Positions 24,238 through 33,427 of a stretch of DNA of 34,356 nt are shown one piece after another. Where the stretch lies: NCBI GenBank assembly GCA_910578215.1, contig CAJTPH010000025.1:27154-61509 (forward strand), given 5' to 3'. The translations under genes were made by a program, and so were the position numbers. This stretch comes from an uncultured Acetatifactor sp. Its GTDB lineage: Bacteria > Bacillota > Clostridia > Lachnospirales > Lachnospiraceae. The notes below the pieces were generated by a model. The model was not told where the DNA came from. It searched no databases and saw nothing but the letters and a program-made list of their open reading frames with translations. The stretch's first letter is position 1, and each line of letters begins with the position of its first letter.

Positions 24238-24522
24238 TTACTGAATCACTGCCAAAATATCGTTCTGCTTCACAATGATATATTCTTCGTCGTCAAGCTT
24301 AACTTCCGTTCCCGAATATTTGGAGTAGATAACCTGGTCGCCGGCCTTGACCTCCATCTTGATCTCCTTGCCATCCACAACGCCGCCAGGACCTACTGCC
24401 ACAACCTCCGCCTGCTGGGGCTTCTCTTTATTCTGTCCCGGAAGGACGATGCCGGACTTTGTGGTTTCTTCCGCCACCAACTGCTTTAATACAACTCTGT
24501 CACCTAAAGGTACTAGCTTCAT
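24238..24522 (-). CDS. groES: Co-chaperonin GroES (Hsp10)
   Basis: 94 residues from the ATG at 24522, giving MKLVPLGDRVVLKQL, the standard GroES start; GGAGG precedes it. A longer frame begins 14 codons upstream inside the leader and lacks family support. The mobile loop (EETTKSGIVLPG) and the C-terminal EEYIIVKQNDILAVIQ are intact. It caps GroEL. Confidence 0.97.
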   Translation of the reverse strand: MKLVPLGDRVVLKQLVAEETTKSGIVLPGQNKEKPQQAEVVAVGPGGVVDGKEIKMEVKAGDQVIYSKYSGTEVKLDDEEYIIVKQNDILAVIQ

Positions 24523-24557
24523 GATAAATGCCTCCTGATTTATTATTTTTGCTTTTG

Positions 24558-24584
24558 TTAGCACTCTTTATATTTGAGTGCTAA
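24558..24584 (-). promoter_or_regulatory. CIRCE element (HrcA operator) of groESL
   Basis: TTAGCACTC-N9-GAGTGCTAA, an exact match to the CIRCE consensus. It lies in the leader 36 bases before the groES ATG and just behind the promoter, so HrcA repression is expected. Confidence 0.97.
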
Positions 24585-24596
24585 TCGCTAGAACAT

Positions 24597-24625
24597 ATAT
24601 TAGTTTTATATGCAAACTTTTTCAA
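24597..24625 (-). promoter_or_regulatory. groESL sigma-A promoter
   Basis: Minus strand TTGAAA (24620-24625), 17 bases, TAATAT (24597-24602). Transcription would start about 10 bases before or at the edge of CIRCE, the standard layout. From here to the terminator at 24803 the AT-rich sequence shows nothing further. Confidence 0.7.
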
Positions 24626-24802
24626 ACTTATTCACGACGATTTAAATTTATTTAACTCTCTTATTCTTAATTATGCTCACTTTATCTCTGTTTTTCTCAC
24701 CGCGCATTCAAAAGGCAAATTTTATATTTACTTTATAATTTCATTTTATTGCTACGGGTCTTTGATTTCCGATTCGGATGGCTTTAAACGGCCTTATCCC
24801 GG

Positions 24803-24836
24803 AAAAAGCGCCGGATTCCCATAACCCGGCGCTTTC
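24803..24836 (-). terminator. Rho-independent terminator behind the C39-like peptidase gene
   Basis: A 10-bp stem AAAGCGCCGG/CCGGCGCTTT with an 11-base loop, followed on the minus strand by TTTTTCC. It lies about 43 bases after the stop codon at 24879. Confidence 0.88.
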
Positions 24837-24878
24837 TGCTGACAAATCGTTTACATCGATCTCTGCAGCCTTTTTGTA

Positions 24879-25547
24879 TCAGCATTTGATCTCAAGATAC
24901 CCCAGAAGCTTGGACATGTCATACTCCTCCAGCACACCAAGGTTGGAATCGTAGTACTTTCCGTCATAATGAATCAGATAATGACAGAAACGCCCCATCT
25001 TTTCCATCATAATACAGCACTTGGGCAGAACCACATCACGCCCCTCATTGTAGACAATGATATCCGTATGATCGATTCCGTAATAATTCAGAGCGGAAAT
25101 CATACGCCCCATAGTGGCCTGCCACTCTCTGCAGTCCATAACGCTGATAACCTCCGCGATGGTGACGCCAGCCAGCATCGCCACACATGACTGGCCGCAG
25201 AGACCGTCCTCCGGCTGAATGATGACATTCATGCTGTCAATCTTGCGGATAGGATTGTCAAAGCTGTAAGGACTGTTCTGGTCCATACGGATAAGGGAGC
25301 CGTTTACATGGAGCAGGATCTTGTGAGGGATGCCCAGCTCCACGCTTACCGCATCCTCGTCCTCAATATGGATCTCATAATTCCCCTTTTCCTTGGGAAG
25401 CAGCTCGCAGTCTATGAGCTTGTTATCAAGGACCACCTCTCCCTTGATGACATCCCGCTGCTTACAGACCTCCCACACGTTAAAGGGAATCTGGATCATG
25501 TACCCTTTTTCCTTCTTTTCTACCTTTGATTCAAAAAAATACCTCAT
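24879..25547 (-). CDS. DUF1905-like domain fused to C39-like cysteine peptidase domain
   Basis: 222 residues from the ATG at 25547 (GGAGG eight bases upstream; an earlier in-frame ATG at 25562 overlaps that site). Residues about 1-85 look like a DUF1905-type small beta domain (FFESKVEKKEKGYMIQIPFNVWEVC…GEVVLDN…NYEIHIED). Residues about 108-222 look like a C39/papain-like peptidase: QPEDGLCGQSCVAML with the likely nucleophile C117, CHYLIHYDGKYYDSNLG with H189 and D200. There is no signal peptide, so it is probably cytoplasmic. It has its own leader with the hairpin CGCAGG-N7-CCTGCG (25583-25601) and a terminator, so it is a single-gene unit. Substrate unknown. Confidence 0.6.
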   Translation of the reverse strand: MRYFFESKVEKKEKGYMIQIPFNVWEVCKQRDVIKGEVVLDNKLIDCELLPKEKGNYEIHIEDEDAVSVELGIPHKILLHVNGSLIRMDQNSPYSFDNPIRKIDSMNVIIQPEDGLCGQSCVAMLAGVTIAEVISVMDCREWQATMGRMISALNYYGIDHTDIIVYNEGRDVVLPKCCIMMEKMGRFCHYLIHYDGKYYDSNLGVLEEYDMSKLLGYLEIKC

Positions 25548-25649
25548 TGCATATACCTCCATAATTCTTCTCTATAAAATCACGCAGGACTTGCACCTGC
25601 GCCTTCTTACTCTTAATATTGTAACAAAGAATGCAGAAAAAGAAAACAT

Positions 25650-27917
25650 TTATTTTTTCCTGCGTGAAAACGGAATATACATAACGCACGTTATTAAAGT
25701 GCACAGCGAAACCATATCCCCTGCGAGAAAGGCTGCAGGTCCCGCATAACGCACTTCCACCTCCGCATATTCCAAGGGCATATCGCAGGCAAGCTGCGTG
25801 TTGTAGCTATAGCACTCCACATCCTCTCCGTTGACAGTTACCCTATATCCGGGATAATAATAAACAGGAAAAATCAGAACATCCTCCAGAGCAGTGCCCG
25901 GTGTCACCTCCACCCTGAGCCCGGCGCCCTGCCGCCGCAGCCCGGAATATACCGCCGTCTGCCCGGCAGAGCGCATCTGCGGTATCTGATATGCGGGGTC
26001 CATATGGTGCGCCTTAAAGCTCTCCCCGTCATAGTACATATAAAGGCTGTCCGTTATATTGTAACCGTTTATTGCCATCTTATCGGCGGTCTGCCTGGAC
26101 TCCCTGGCCGACATCTCAAAGAAGTAGCTGGCGCTTAAGAAAACCAGCAGTGCGGCACAGCTGTAAATCCACCTCCGCCCCTGCTCCCTCTCCTCAAAGA
26201 GCTTCAGCCCCACCGCCGTGACAACGCACAGGAAAAGGCTGGCCGGTCCCAGAAAACGCCATGCAAACTGCAGGGAACGGGCAATGGCGTCAAACATCGG
26301 AATTTTTGATAAAGCCTCCCAAGGGAATACCCACGAGGTCAAAAACAAGGCAGCCAGGCCAAAGACAAGACAGTATACCCCTGCCTTCTCCTCATGCCGC
26401 CCTGCACCTGCGGATTTTGCCTCCGCAGTCCCGGGCTCGTTAGCTTTTGCCTCCGCAGTCCCTGACATCCTGTCCTTTGATATCATGGCTGCAAAAAGAA
26501 TTATTCCCAAGAGCATGACGCCCCCCACCGTAAGAGGCATTTCCCCCGACAAGGTTCCCAGGCTCTGGCTGGAGCCGTCCGCGTGGGGAAAGCTGAAAAA
26601 CATCTGATTAAAATAAAGCAGCGACTCCGGCAGCTCGTTGGGCATATGAAAGCATTGCAGGTCCTCCCCGCAGAAAAACAGGAACGGAATCAAAAAAGAC
26701 GCATTCAGGAGAATCGTAAGCACCGCCGCCTTTATCCCGGCAAATATCCGCACGCCCAGCTGCCTGCGCTCCTTTTGCAGGCATCTGCAGACAACCGCCG
26801 CCACAAGAAAAAACACACACATTTCCACGGACAGCACATGGGACTGCAATACCGCGGAAACCCCCAGGGCAAGCAGCGGCCATCTCTTACGGTTTCCCCA
26901 CAGGATCTCATAGATGCCCCACATTATTAAAGGAAGAAATACCATGGCAAGGCTTTCGCCCAGCGCCCCCCGCTGATAGACGTCGATCAGGCGGTATACG
27001 GAAAAAGCATATAAAAAGCCGGCAATTATTCCTGTTTTTTCCGATTTACAGATATTCTTTACGGCATAATAAGCCAAAAGCGCGCTGCCCACGTTAATCC
27101 CAGCCAACAGAAGCTTATAGCACATCAGTAGAGATACCCTGAAAAACCGCAGCAACGCCACGGGATACAGGAAAAGCTGCGGATACATCACCGCGGAAAG
27201 ACTGCCGTAGCCGCTCATCTGCACAGAGCCGATGCGGACGGGGAACTCGCCCGCGCGCAGCCCCTGATAGACGGATTCCAGCCGGGCAAGATGAAAACCG
27301 GTATCCGGCACGGTTTCGATCAGAAAATCATTTGCCAGCGGAAGGCTGGCAAGCAGCCCAAAGCCCACCGCCAAAAAGGGCATTTTGTATTTGTCCGAGG
27401 GAACATACATCCCCAGAAGGGCAATGCACAGCGCAGCCGCCAGGCACAGCGCGCTCATGAGATAATGATCCGTGCACAAGAGCTGCACACTCTGTATCTT
27501 AAATTCGGAAAAAACCACGCCCTCTCCAGCATTCTGCAGTACCTGCACGCCATGCACTCCCTGCTCCAGACAAAGGCTCAGACTGCCGCGGAGGGCATCC
27601 GGCGTCAGCTCCCTGCGCGCGAATTCTATTCCCGCATGGTTGTCGGAATCCACCGCGGTCTCTGAGATTACCCAAATAGAAGCCCCTTCCGCGGGAGCCG
27701 CCGACAGGGTATAATCCAGCACATAATCCCCCTCCTGCAGAAAGGAGAAATAAAGGGACGGCACATTCTCCCAATCCTTCCTGTATGCCTGCGGCTGAAA
27801 TAAGAACGAGACCGCAAGAACCAGCAAAATACCTACCCCCAGCTTATGCAGAAAACCCAGCGAATAACGCGGCTTCGCAAACAATACCTTCTTCCCCTTC
27901 ATGTCGCTCATGTTCAT
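25650..27917 (-). CDS. Large membrane protein, PTPS_related / GT-C-like family
   Basis: 755 residues. An N-terminal membrane helix (about 24-42) precedes an extracytoplasmic beta domain (about 45-150), then some ten membrane helices and a C-terminal extracytoplasmic domain ending in a last helix. The segment DTGFHLARLESVYQGLRAGEFPVRIG…GYGSLSAVMYPQLFLYP is the signature of the PTPS_related membrane domain, which has the layout of lipid-linked-sugar (GT-C) transferases and YfhO-like proteins. Function is unproven. Possible roles are glycosylation of cell-wall polymers or membrane proteins. RBS AGGGA is 5 bases before the ATG, and the gene stands about 100 bases after mgtE. Confidence 0.7.
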   Translation of the reverse strand: MNMSDMKGKKVLFAKPRYSLGFLHKLGVGILLVLAVSFLFQPQAYRKDWENVPSLYFSFLQEGDYVLDYTLSAAPAEGASIWVISETAVDSDNHAGIEFARRELTPDALRGSLSLCLEQGVHGVQVLQNAGEGVVFSEFKIQSVQLLCTDHYLMSALCLAAALCIALLGMYVPSDKYKMPFLAVGFGLLASLPLANDFLIETVPDTGFHLARLESVYQGLRAGEFPVRIGSVQMSGYGSLSAVMYPQLFLYPVALLRFFRVSLLMCYKLLLAGINVGSALLAYYAVKNICKSEKTGIIAGFLYAFSVYRLIDVYQRGALGESLAMVFLPLIMWGIYEILWGNRKRWPLLALGVSAVLQSHVLSVEMCVFFLVAAVVCRCLQKERRQLGVRIFAGIKAAVLTILLNASFLIPFLFFCGEDLQCFHMPNELPESLLYFNQMFFSFPHADGSSQSLGTLSGEMPLTVGGVMLLGIILFAAMISKDRMSGTAEAKANEPGTAEAKSAGAGRHEEKAGVYCLVFGLAALFLTSWVFPWEALSKIPMFDAIARSLQFAWRFLGPASLFLCVVTAVGLKLFEEREQGRRWIYSCAALLVFLSASYFFEMSARESRQTADKMAINGYNITDSLYMYYDGESFKAHHMDPAYQIPQMRSAGQTAVYSGLRRQGAGLRVEVTPGTALEDVLIFPVYYYPGYRVTVNGEDVECYSYNTQLACDMPLEYAEVEVRYAGPAAFLAGDMVSLCTLITCVMYIPFSRRKK

Positions 27918-28018
27918 TTTCTTCCCTTTGCATATTTTTATAATTCCTGTCTGTTTCCCCGCCCGCAGCTGAAGCTCACCAGGCAGTCACTTTGGCGGTA
28001 AAACTCCAATAGCTTCAA

Positions 28019-29368
28019 TCATATCCCCAAAATCCAGGTGGCAAACCTGAAATACACCAGCAGAGACAACGCATCCACAATGGTGGTAATAAAGGGGCTC
28101 GCCATCACCGCCGGGTCAAATCCCAGCTTTTTAGCCCCCACAGGCAGAAGGCACCCCACCACCATGGCCGTCAAAACCGCGGCAATCAAAGTCAGGCAGA
28201 CCGTAAGAGAAACCGCCGTCCCCACCCTGTCAAACAGCATCAGCTTGACAAAATTTGCCGCAGCGAGAGTGAGGCCGCACAAAAGCGCAACCCTTATCTC
28301 CTTCCAGAGCACCCTGGGAACATCCCTGTATACGATCTCCCCCAGAGACAGCCCTCGAATCACCGTCACGCTGGCCTGCCCGCCCGCATTCCCTCCCGTA
28401 TCCATCAGCATGGGAATAAATGCGATCAGCGCCGCGTACACGCTCAGCGCCTCTTCAAAGGAGGCTATGATTGCCCCCGTAAAGGTGGCAGACACCATCA
28501 AAAGCAGCAGCCACGGGATTCTCTTTCTAAAGGTCTCCCACACCGTGGTCCTCATGTACGGCTTGTCGCTGGGCACGATAGCCGCCATCTTCTCCATATC
28601 CTCCGTGGCCTCCTCCTCCAGAATATCCACGATATCGTCCACCGTGATAATACCCACCAGCCGGTTTTCATTGTCCACCACGGGCATCGCCGTAAAGTCA
28701 TACCTCTTAAACTGCGCCGCTGCCTGCTCCTGGTCGGTCAGCGTGTTGATGGAGATAACGTTTTCGTGCATAATATCGCCGATGATCTCATCCCCCCGGC
28801 TAAGGAGCAGATAGCGCAGGGCAACCGTCCCCACCAACCGGCGTTTGGCATCCAGAACATAACAAATATTGACCGTCTCGCTGTCCAGTCCCACCGCGCG
28901 GATACGCTCAATGGCCTGATCCACGGTCAGGCTTTCCTTCAGCGACACATATTCCACGGTCATAATACTCCCCGCGGAATCCTCCGGATAGTCCAGCAGC
29001 TGGTTGATCGTCTTGCGGGTGTCGGGAGAGGCGTTGGCAAGCAGTCTCTCCACCACGCTCGCCGGCATCTCCTCCAGAAAGTCCACCGCATCGTCAGCCA
29101 TCAGATTTTCTATCACTCCCGCAGCTTCCTTATCAGAGAGCGAGCTGATAACCGCCTGTTGGCTTTCCGTCTCAAGATAGGAAAAAGCATCCGCTGCCAG
29201 ATCCTTGGGAAGTATACGGTATACCTTCACCATATCCTCCGCCGGAAGCATTTCCATAACAGCCGCTATGTCAGCATCATTCAATTCCTCAAGAAGCTGG
29301 CGAAGGCTTGTATACTGCTTTCCCTCCAGAAACTCCCTGATCTCCTGCAATTCCGCATAAGCCCTCAT
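28019..29368 (-). CDS. mgtE: Magnesium transporter MgtE
   Basis: 449 residues, full length. In order: the MgtE N-terminal helical-repeat domain (about 1-125), the first CBS domain (MTVEYVSLKESLTVDQAIERIR…), the second CBS domain (IMHENVISINTLTDQEQAAAQF…VVDNENRLVGIITVDDIVDIL), a plug helix, and five membrane segments with the pore motif PMLMDTGGNAGGQAS. The near-C-terminal ASPFITTIVDA carries the Asp that lines the Mg2+ pore. It is a Mg2+-gated channel of the cytoplasmic membrane. RBS GGGGAAGG precedes the ATG. No Mg2+ riboswitch is visible in the 174 bases upstream. Confidence 0.95.
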   Translation of the reverse strand: MRAYAELQEIREFLEGKQYTSLRQLLEELNDADIAAVMEMLPAEDMVKVYRILPKDLAADAFSYLETESQQAVISSLSDKEAAGVIENLMADDAVDFLEEMPASVVERLLANASPDTRKTINQLLDYPEDSAGSIMTVEYVSLKESLTVDQAIERIRAVGLDSETVNICYVLDAKRRLVGTVALRYLLLSRGDEIIGDIMHENVISINTLTDQEQAAAQFKRYDFTAMPVVDNENRLVGIITVDDIVDILEEEATEDMEKMAAIVPSDKPYMRTTVWETFRKRIPWLLLLMVSATFTGAIIASFEEALSVYAALIAFIPMLMDTGGNAGGQASVTVIRGLSLGEIVYRDVPRVLWKEIRVALLCGLTLAAANFVKLMLFDRVGTAVSLTVCLTLIAAVLTAMVVGCLLPVGAKKLGFDPAVMASPFITTIVDALSLLVYFRFATWILGI

Positions 29369-29542
29369 ATGCCTTCCCCTACTTTCTTAAAAAACAGAAC
29401 GCCGCATTAAATAACGCACACTTTTATTTATAATGCTTTGTTTGATTTACAGCCCTTTTTCACATATAGCTCTTTGTTATATTTATAAACAGCCCCTCCA
29501 TGCTATCCATGCTATCCCCCGGATATTGAACTTATTTTAGCC

Positions 29543-30190
29543 TCAGGACTGCTCCCTGTCAACAAAATATAATTCCTGTAATTTTTCAAATCCCACCCTG
29601 CCGTTTGTCGCCTCCACCATTTCCTTTCGCAGATGCTCCAGCTCCTCAACAGGCACCTGAATTCTCAGCGCAACCTTATCGGTATAATCGCAGGATACGG
29701 GCTCAAGCCCCCTATTTCCCAGCAAATACAAAATCTTCCCGATGCCGTTATAGTCGGTATTTACCTCCACCTCAACCCCGGCCCGCATTCTCCCAATGCG
29801 GCAATTGCTTAATCCTGCTTTTACCGCCTGGGTATAAGCCCGGACCAGCCCCCCTGTGCCCAGCAGCACACCGCCAAAATAGCGGGTGACCACCGCCGCC
29901 GCATTATGCAGCCCTTCTCCCGTAAGCACCTCCAGCATGGGGCGTCCCGCCGTGCCGCCGGGCTCTCCGTCATCACTGCAGCGCGTCAGCTCCCCTCTGC
30001 CTCCAATCACGTACGCCGAACAGTTATGCCTGGCATCCCAGTATTTCTTTTTCATCTCCTCAATAAAGGCGGCCGCCTCTTTTTCGCTCTCGCATTTGCG
30101 AAGCGTGGCGATAAAACGGGACTTTTTTTCCTCGTACACTCCTTCGCCGCCCTCAATCAAAACCCTGTAGCTCCCCGGTCTTTCATCCAT
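29543..30190 (-). CDS. yigZ: YigZ/IMPACT family protein
   Basis: 215 residues with the UPF0029 N-terminal domain (KKSRFIATLRKCESEKEAAAFIEEMKKKYWDARHNCSAYVI), CSDDGEPGGTAGRPML and RYFGGVLLGTGGLVRAYTQA, plus the ferredoxin-like C-terminal domain. Family members may act on translation or proteolysis; the exact role is unclear. The ATG at 30190 is the only in-frame start (a TAG stop lies six codons upstream), yet the best ribosome site, GGAG, is 12 bases away. That site is better placed for an ATG at 30199 that encodes only MRYG before a TGA overlapping the yigZ start. A TATAAT at 30225-30230 is the likely -10. Confidence 0.92.
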   Translation of the reverse strand: MDERPGSYRVLIEGGEGVYEEKKSRFIATLRKCESEKEAAAFIEEMKKKYWDARHNCSAYVIGGRGELTRCSDDGEPGGTAGRPMLEVLTGEGLHNAAAVVTRYFGGVLLGTGGLVRAYTQAVKAGLSNCRIGRMRAGVEVEVNTDYNGIGKILYLLGNRGLEPVSCDYTDKVALRIQVPVEELEHLRKEMVEATNGRVGFEKLQELYFVDREQS

Positions 30191-30635
30191 AACGCATGTT
30201 ATCTCCTAATTATTACCTGTTTTTATTATAAGAATAGCATAATATGTCCAAAATGTGAAACAATTATTAAGATGGAAAATAAATCCTTTATTTACATATT
30301 TTTTTTTGGTATAATGTTGACACAGAAGTTCTTTGTGTCAACTTCTTATTCCATATGCGCCAAGGCGCATGAAATTCATGGTATAATGTTGACACAGAAG
30401 TTCTTTGTGTCAACTTCTTATTCCATATGCGCCAGGGCGCATGAAATTCATGGTATAATGTTGACACAGAAGGTTTTTCTTCCTTGTGCGCCAGAGCGCA
30501 TAATCACGGTATACTGCCTGCAGCCTGCAGTAAATATGGCTCAATAATGTGAAATGTTTTTAATGCACCGCCGGGCGGCTGCACCCTGGCAAATGTAAAT
30601 TTCACAAATAAAGAATTACAGAAAGGTGATTTTTA
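30191..30635. other. Divergent intergenic region yigZ / PBP
   Basis: 445 bases. On the yigZ side there is a -10 at 30225-30230 (minus strand). In the middle lie the 72-bp repeats (30308-30515). On the plus strand TTTATT (30287-30292), 17 bases, TATAAT (30310-30315) could drive the PBP gene through the repeats, giving a leader of about 310 bases. Nothing else is seen between 30516 and the PBP ribosome site. Confidence 0.55.
30308..30515 (+). repeat. 72-bp palindromic tandem repeat (PBP copy)
   Basis: GGTATAATG starts units at 30308, 30380 and 30452, an exact period of 72; a shortened third unit ends at a degenerate GGTATACTG at 30508. Each full unit contains the stems TTGACACA/TGTGTCAA and ATGCGCC/GGCGCAT, and the palindrome CATGAAATTCATG. 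Units 1 and 2 are almost identical. The same unit in the same order occurs at 12349-12428. It points toward the PBP gene, and each boundary supplies a perfect -10-like TATAAT. Confidence 0.9.
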
Positions 30636-33419
30636 ATGGATTACGGTAAAAAAGGTGTCCGCGCACAGCAAAGGGCACTGAATTCTAAGACAAAAAAATG
30701 GCAGAGAAAGCTGGGCATCACTGTAATCAAGCTGTTGCTTGCCGCCTTCATCGCTCTGGGCATCTGCGGAATCGCCGCGGGCGTGGGCGCTTTTCAGGGA
30801 ATTCTGTCCGCCACCCCGCAGATTCGTCTGACCGACGTGGTAGCCGTTGGCGAGGCAACCGTTGTGTACGACTGTGAGGGCAACGAGCTTGACCAGTACG
30901 TCGCCGCAAATTCCAACCGCCTGCGCGTGGAGTCCATGGACGAGCTGCCCGATTATCTGGGCAAGGCGTTTGTGGCCCTTGAAGACGAGCGCTTTTACCA
31001 GAACAACGGCATCGATTTCAAGGGAATGATACGCTCCGGCTGGACGTTCCTGCAAACCGGCTTCAAAGCCACCCAGGGCGCCAGCACCATCACCCAGCAG
31101 CTCCTGAAGAATACAGTGTTTACCTCCTGGACCTCCGAAGGCAAAAACATGATCAAGAAAATAAAGAGAAAGATCCAGGAGCAGTACCTTGCCCTGGAGA
31201 TTTCCAAATATTACTCCAAGGACGACATTCTGCTGGAATATATGAATGCCATCAACCTGGGCCAGAATACCCTGGGCGTAGAGGCCGCCGCCAAAAGATA
31301 TTTCGGCAAATCCGCCAGCGAGCTGACCCTGTCGGAATGCGCGGTAATCGCCGGCATTACCCAGAATCCTTCCAAATATAACCCCATCCTGCACCCCGAA
31401 AACAACGCGTCACGCCGGGAGAAATGCCTGAACAAAATGAAGAAGCTTGGGTTTATCAGCGAAGCGGAATTTGACGAGGCCATGGCCGACACCGATGCCG
31501 TATACGAGCGTATCAGCCACCATGACATCGATTACCGCGACAACAGCTCCTCCGGCTCTTACTTTTCCGACGCCGTATATGAGCAGGTGAAAAAGGATCT
31601 GATAAATATTGCGGGTTATAATGCCGCGGTGGCGGAGAAATATCTGACCTCAGGCGGTCTTCGCATCGAATCCACCCTGGACCCTACCATTCAGGCGATT
31701 GTCGACGAAGAATATGCCAACCCGGACAACTATCCTGACAAGACAAACTGGTATCTGAATTACGCTCTGACCATATTTGTAGACGAAAACACAAAGAAAA
31801 ACTTCAGCAAGGAAAACATGACTACATGGTTCAAGGCAAACAAGGACAAGAATTTTAACCTGATTTTCAGTTCCCAGGATGCCGCTTACGAGGCGATTGC
31901 CACCTACCGCACCGCAATGCTTGCCGATCTGGGCGTTGCCGACGAGGAGGATAATTACCTCGAGACCATCTCCATGACCGCCCAGCCTCAGGTGGCAATG
32001 GTCATAGAGGATCAGCGCACCGGCTATGTGGTCGCCATCATCGGCGGACGCGGAAACAAGGAGGGACGGCGTACCCTGAACAGGGCAACCTCCTCCACCC
32101 GCTCTCCCGGCTCCACCTTCAAGGTTCTCGCCGCCTTTGCGCCTGCGCTGGACAGCATGGGGCAGACTCTTGCCACGGTATACAATGACGCCCCTTTTAA
32201 CTACGTTGACGGCACACCGGTAAACAACTGGTATTCCGGCTCCTCCAGACCTTATCGTGGAATACAGTCCATCAGAAGCGCGATCGAGCAGTCCTACAAT
32301 ATGGTTGCCGTAAAGACCATAACCGTCATTACGCCGCAGCTTGCCTACGACTACCTTATAAACTTCGGTTTTACTACCGTTACTGACGGCACAGTCATAA
32401 ACAACAAATTTTATACGGACGTCCGGCAGCCCATGGCGCTTGGCGGTCTGACCCGCGGCGTCACACCCTATGAGCTGAACGCCGCATACGCGGCAATCGC
32501 CAATATGGGAAACTATGTGGAGCCCAAGCTTTATTCCAGAGTTTTGGATTCCGATGGAAACGTGATTCTGGACAACACGACCCCCAAGACCAAACAGGTT
32601 ATCAAGGAGACAACGGCCTTTCTGCTGACCAGCGCCATGACTGACGTTATCACCCGCGGAAGCGGCACCAAGTGTAATTTTGATAAAAACATGGCAATTG
32701 CAGGTAAAACCGGAACCTCCACCGGCCCTACCGACATCTGGTTTACAGGCTTCACTCCCTATTACACCTGTACCGCATGGACAGGCTATGACAACAACTT
32801 AAACCTGAGCCAAAAAAGCGCCAATAACGAGGGCGCCATATCCCAGACCATGTGGCGGGCCGTCATGATGCGTATCCACAAGGATCTGCCCTACGAATCC
32901 TTTAAAACGCCTCAGGGAATCGTACAGGCCGACATATGTACCAAATCAGGGCTGCTTCCCATTCCAGGACTGTGCGACGGCAATGTCAAATCGGAATTTT
33001 TCGCAGAGGGCACCGTTCCCATAGATTATTGCGGTGTGCATTATGAAGGAGACCTCTGCAATTATGACCATCTGCCTGCCACAGAACAATGCCCGTTCAA
33101 GGTATTTGGCAGAGTTGAACTGCCTCTGCTGGAGGATGCTTCCCTTATCGAGGGCTCCACAATGATTACGGAAAATCCGGACGGCTCCTTTACGGTTACC
33201 CGCCCCCGGACCTCCGAAACCTGCCAGCATGACGACTCCTTCTATGCTAATCCGGACTACGAAGCCGTCCTGAACGCACAGCAATGGGAGCTTATCCAGA
33301 GAGAAATCGACGCAGGGCTTCGCCCTCCGATAACTCCTCCGGCCGCGGAGCAAACTCCTGAACCGAACCCTCAGCCGACTGCGCCGCCCGCCACGGAAGA
33401 CGACTCGGAAGATGAATAA
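30636..33419 (+). CDS. Class A penicillin-binding protein (PBP1A-type)
   Basis: 927 residues. A short cytoplasmic tail and one membrane helix (about 27-50) anchor the protein. The glycosyltransferase (GT51) domain follows with ALEDERFYQNNGIDFKGMIR and GASTITQQLLKN. The transpeptidase domain has S493-T-F-K496 (nucleophile motif SxxK), S553-Y-N555 and K691-T-G-T694. It polymerises and cross-links peptidoglycan outside the membrane. A region between the two domains (about residues 350-440) is longer than in E. coli PBP1b. The C-terminal tail after about residue 890 is rich in Pro, Thr and Glu. RBS AAAGGTGAT lies before the ATG. The 72-bp repeats lie upstream and the MITE-like hairpin directly behind the stop. 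Confidence 0.95.
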   Translation: MDYGKKGVRAQQRALNSKTKKWQRKLGITVIKLLLAAFIALGICGIAAGVGAFQGILSATPQIRLTDVVAVGEATVVYDCEGNELDQYVAANSNRLRVESMDELPDYLGKAFVALEDERFYQNNGIDFKGMIRSGWTFLQTGFKATQGASTITQQLLKNTVFTSWTSEGKNMIKKIKRKIQEQYLALEISKYYSKDDILLEYMNAINLGQNTLGVEAAAKRYFGKSASELTLSECAVIAGITQNPSKYNPILHPENNASRREKCLNKMKKLGFISEAEFDEAMADTDAVYERISHHDIDYRDNSSSGSYFSDAVYEQVKKDLINIAGYNAAVAEKYLTSGGLRIESTLDPTIQAIVDEEYANPDNYPDKTNWYLNYALTIFVDENTKKNFSKENMTTWFKANKDKNFNLIFSSQDAAYEAIATYRTAMLADLGVADEEDNYLETISMTAQPQVAMVIEDQRTGYVVAIIGGRGNKEGRRTLNRATSSTRSPGSTFKVLAAFAPALDSMGQTLATVYNDAPFNYVDGTPVNNWYSGSSRPYRGIQSIRSAIEQSYNMVAVKTITVITPQLAYDYLINFGFTTVTDGTVINNKFYTDVRQPMALGGLTRGVTPYELNAAYAAIANMGNYVEPKLYSRVLDSDGNVILDNTTPKTKQVIKETTAFLLTSAMTDVITRGSGTKCNFDKNMAIAGKTGTSTGPTDIWFTGFTPYYTCTAWTGYDNNLNLSQKSANNEGAISQTMWRAVMMRIHKDLPYESFKTPQGIVQADICTKSGLLPIPGLCDGNVKSEFFAEGTVPIDYCGVHYEGDLCNYDHLPATEQCPFKVFGRVELPLLEDASLIEGSTMITENPDGSFTVTRPRTSETCQHDDSFYANPDYEAVLNAQQWELIQREIDAGLRPPITPPAAEQTPEPNPQPTAPPATEDDSEDE

Positions 33420-33427
33420 AAATCCAT

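Noticed and set aside
29369..29542. Mg2+-sensing riboswitch before mgtE
   Set aside because: I looked for an M-box-like set of stems in the AT-rich leader and found none.
30308..30515. CRISPR array
   Set aside because: The units are contiguous near-identical 72-bp copies with internal palindromes. There are no unique spacers and no cas genes.
30633..31394. 253-codon minus-strand frame opposite the PBP gene
   Set aside because: It is antisense to the conserved GT51 domain and has no ribosome site or family pattern.
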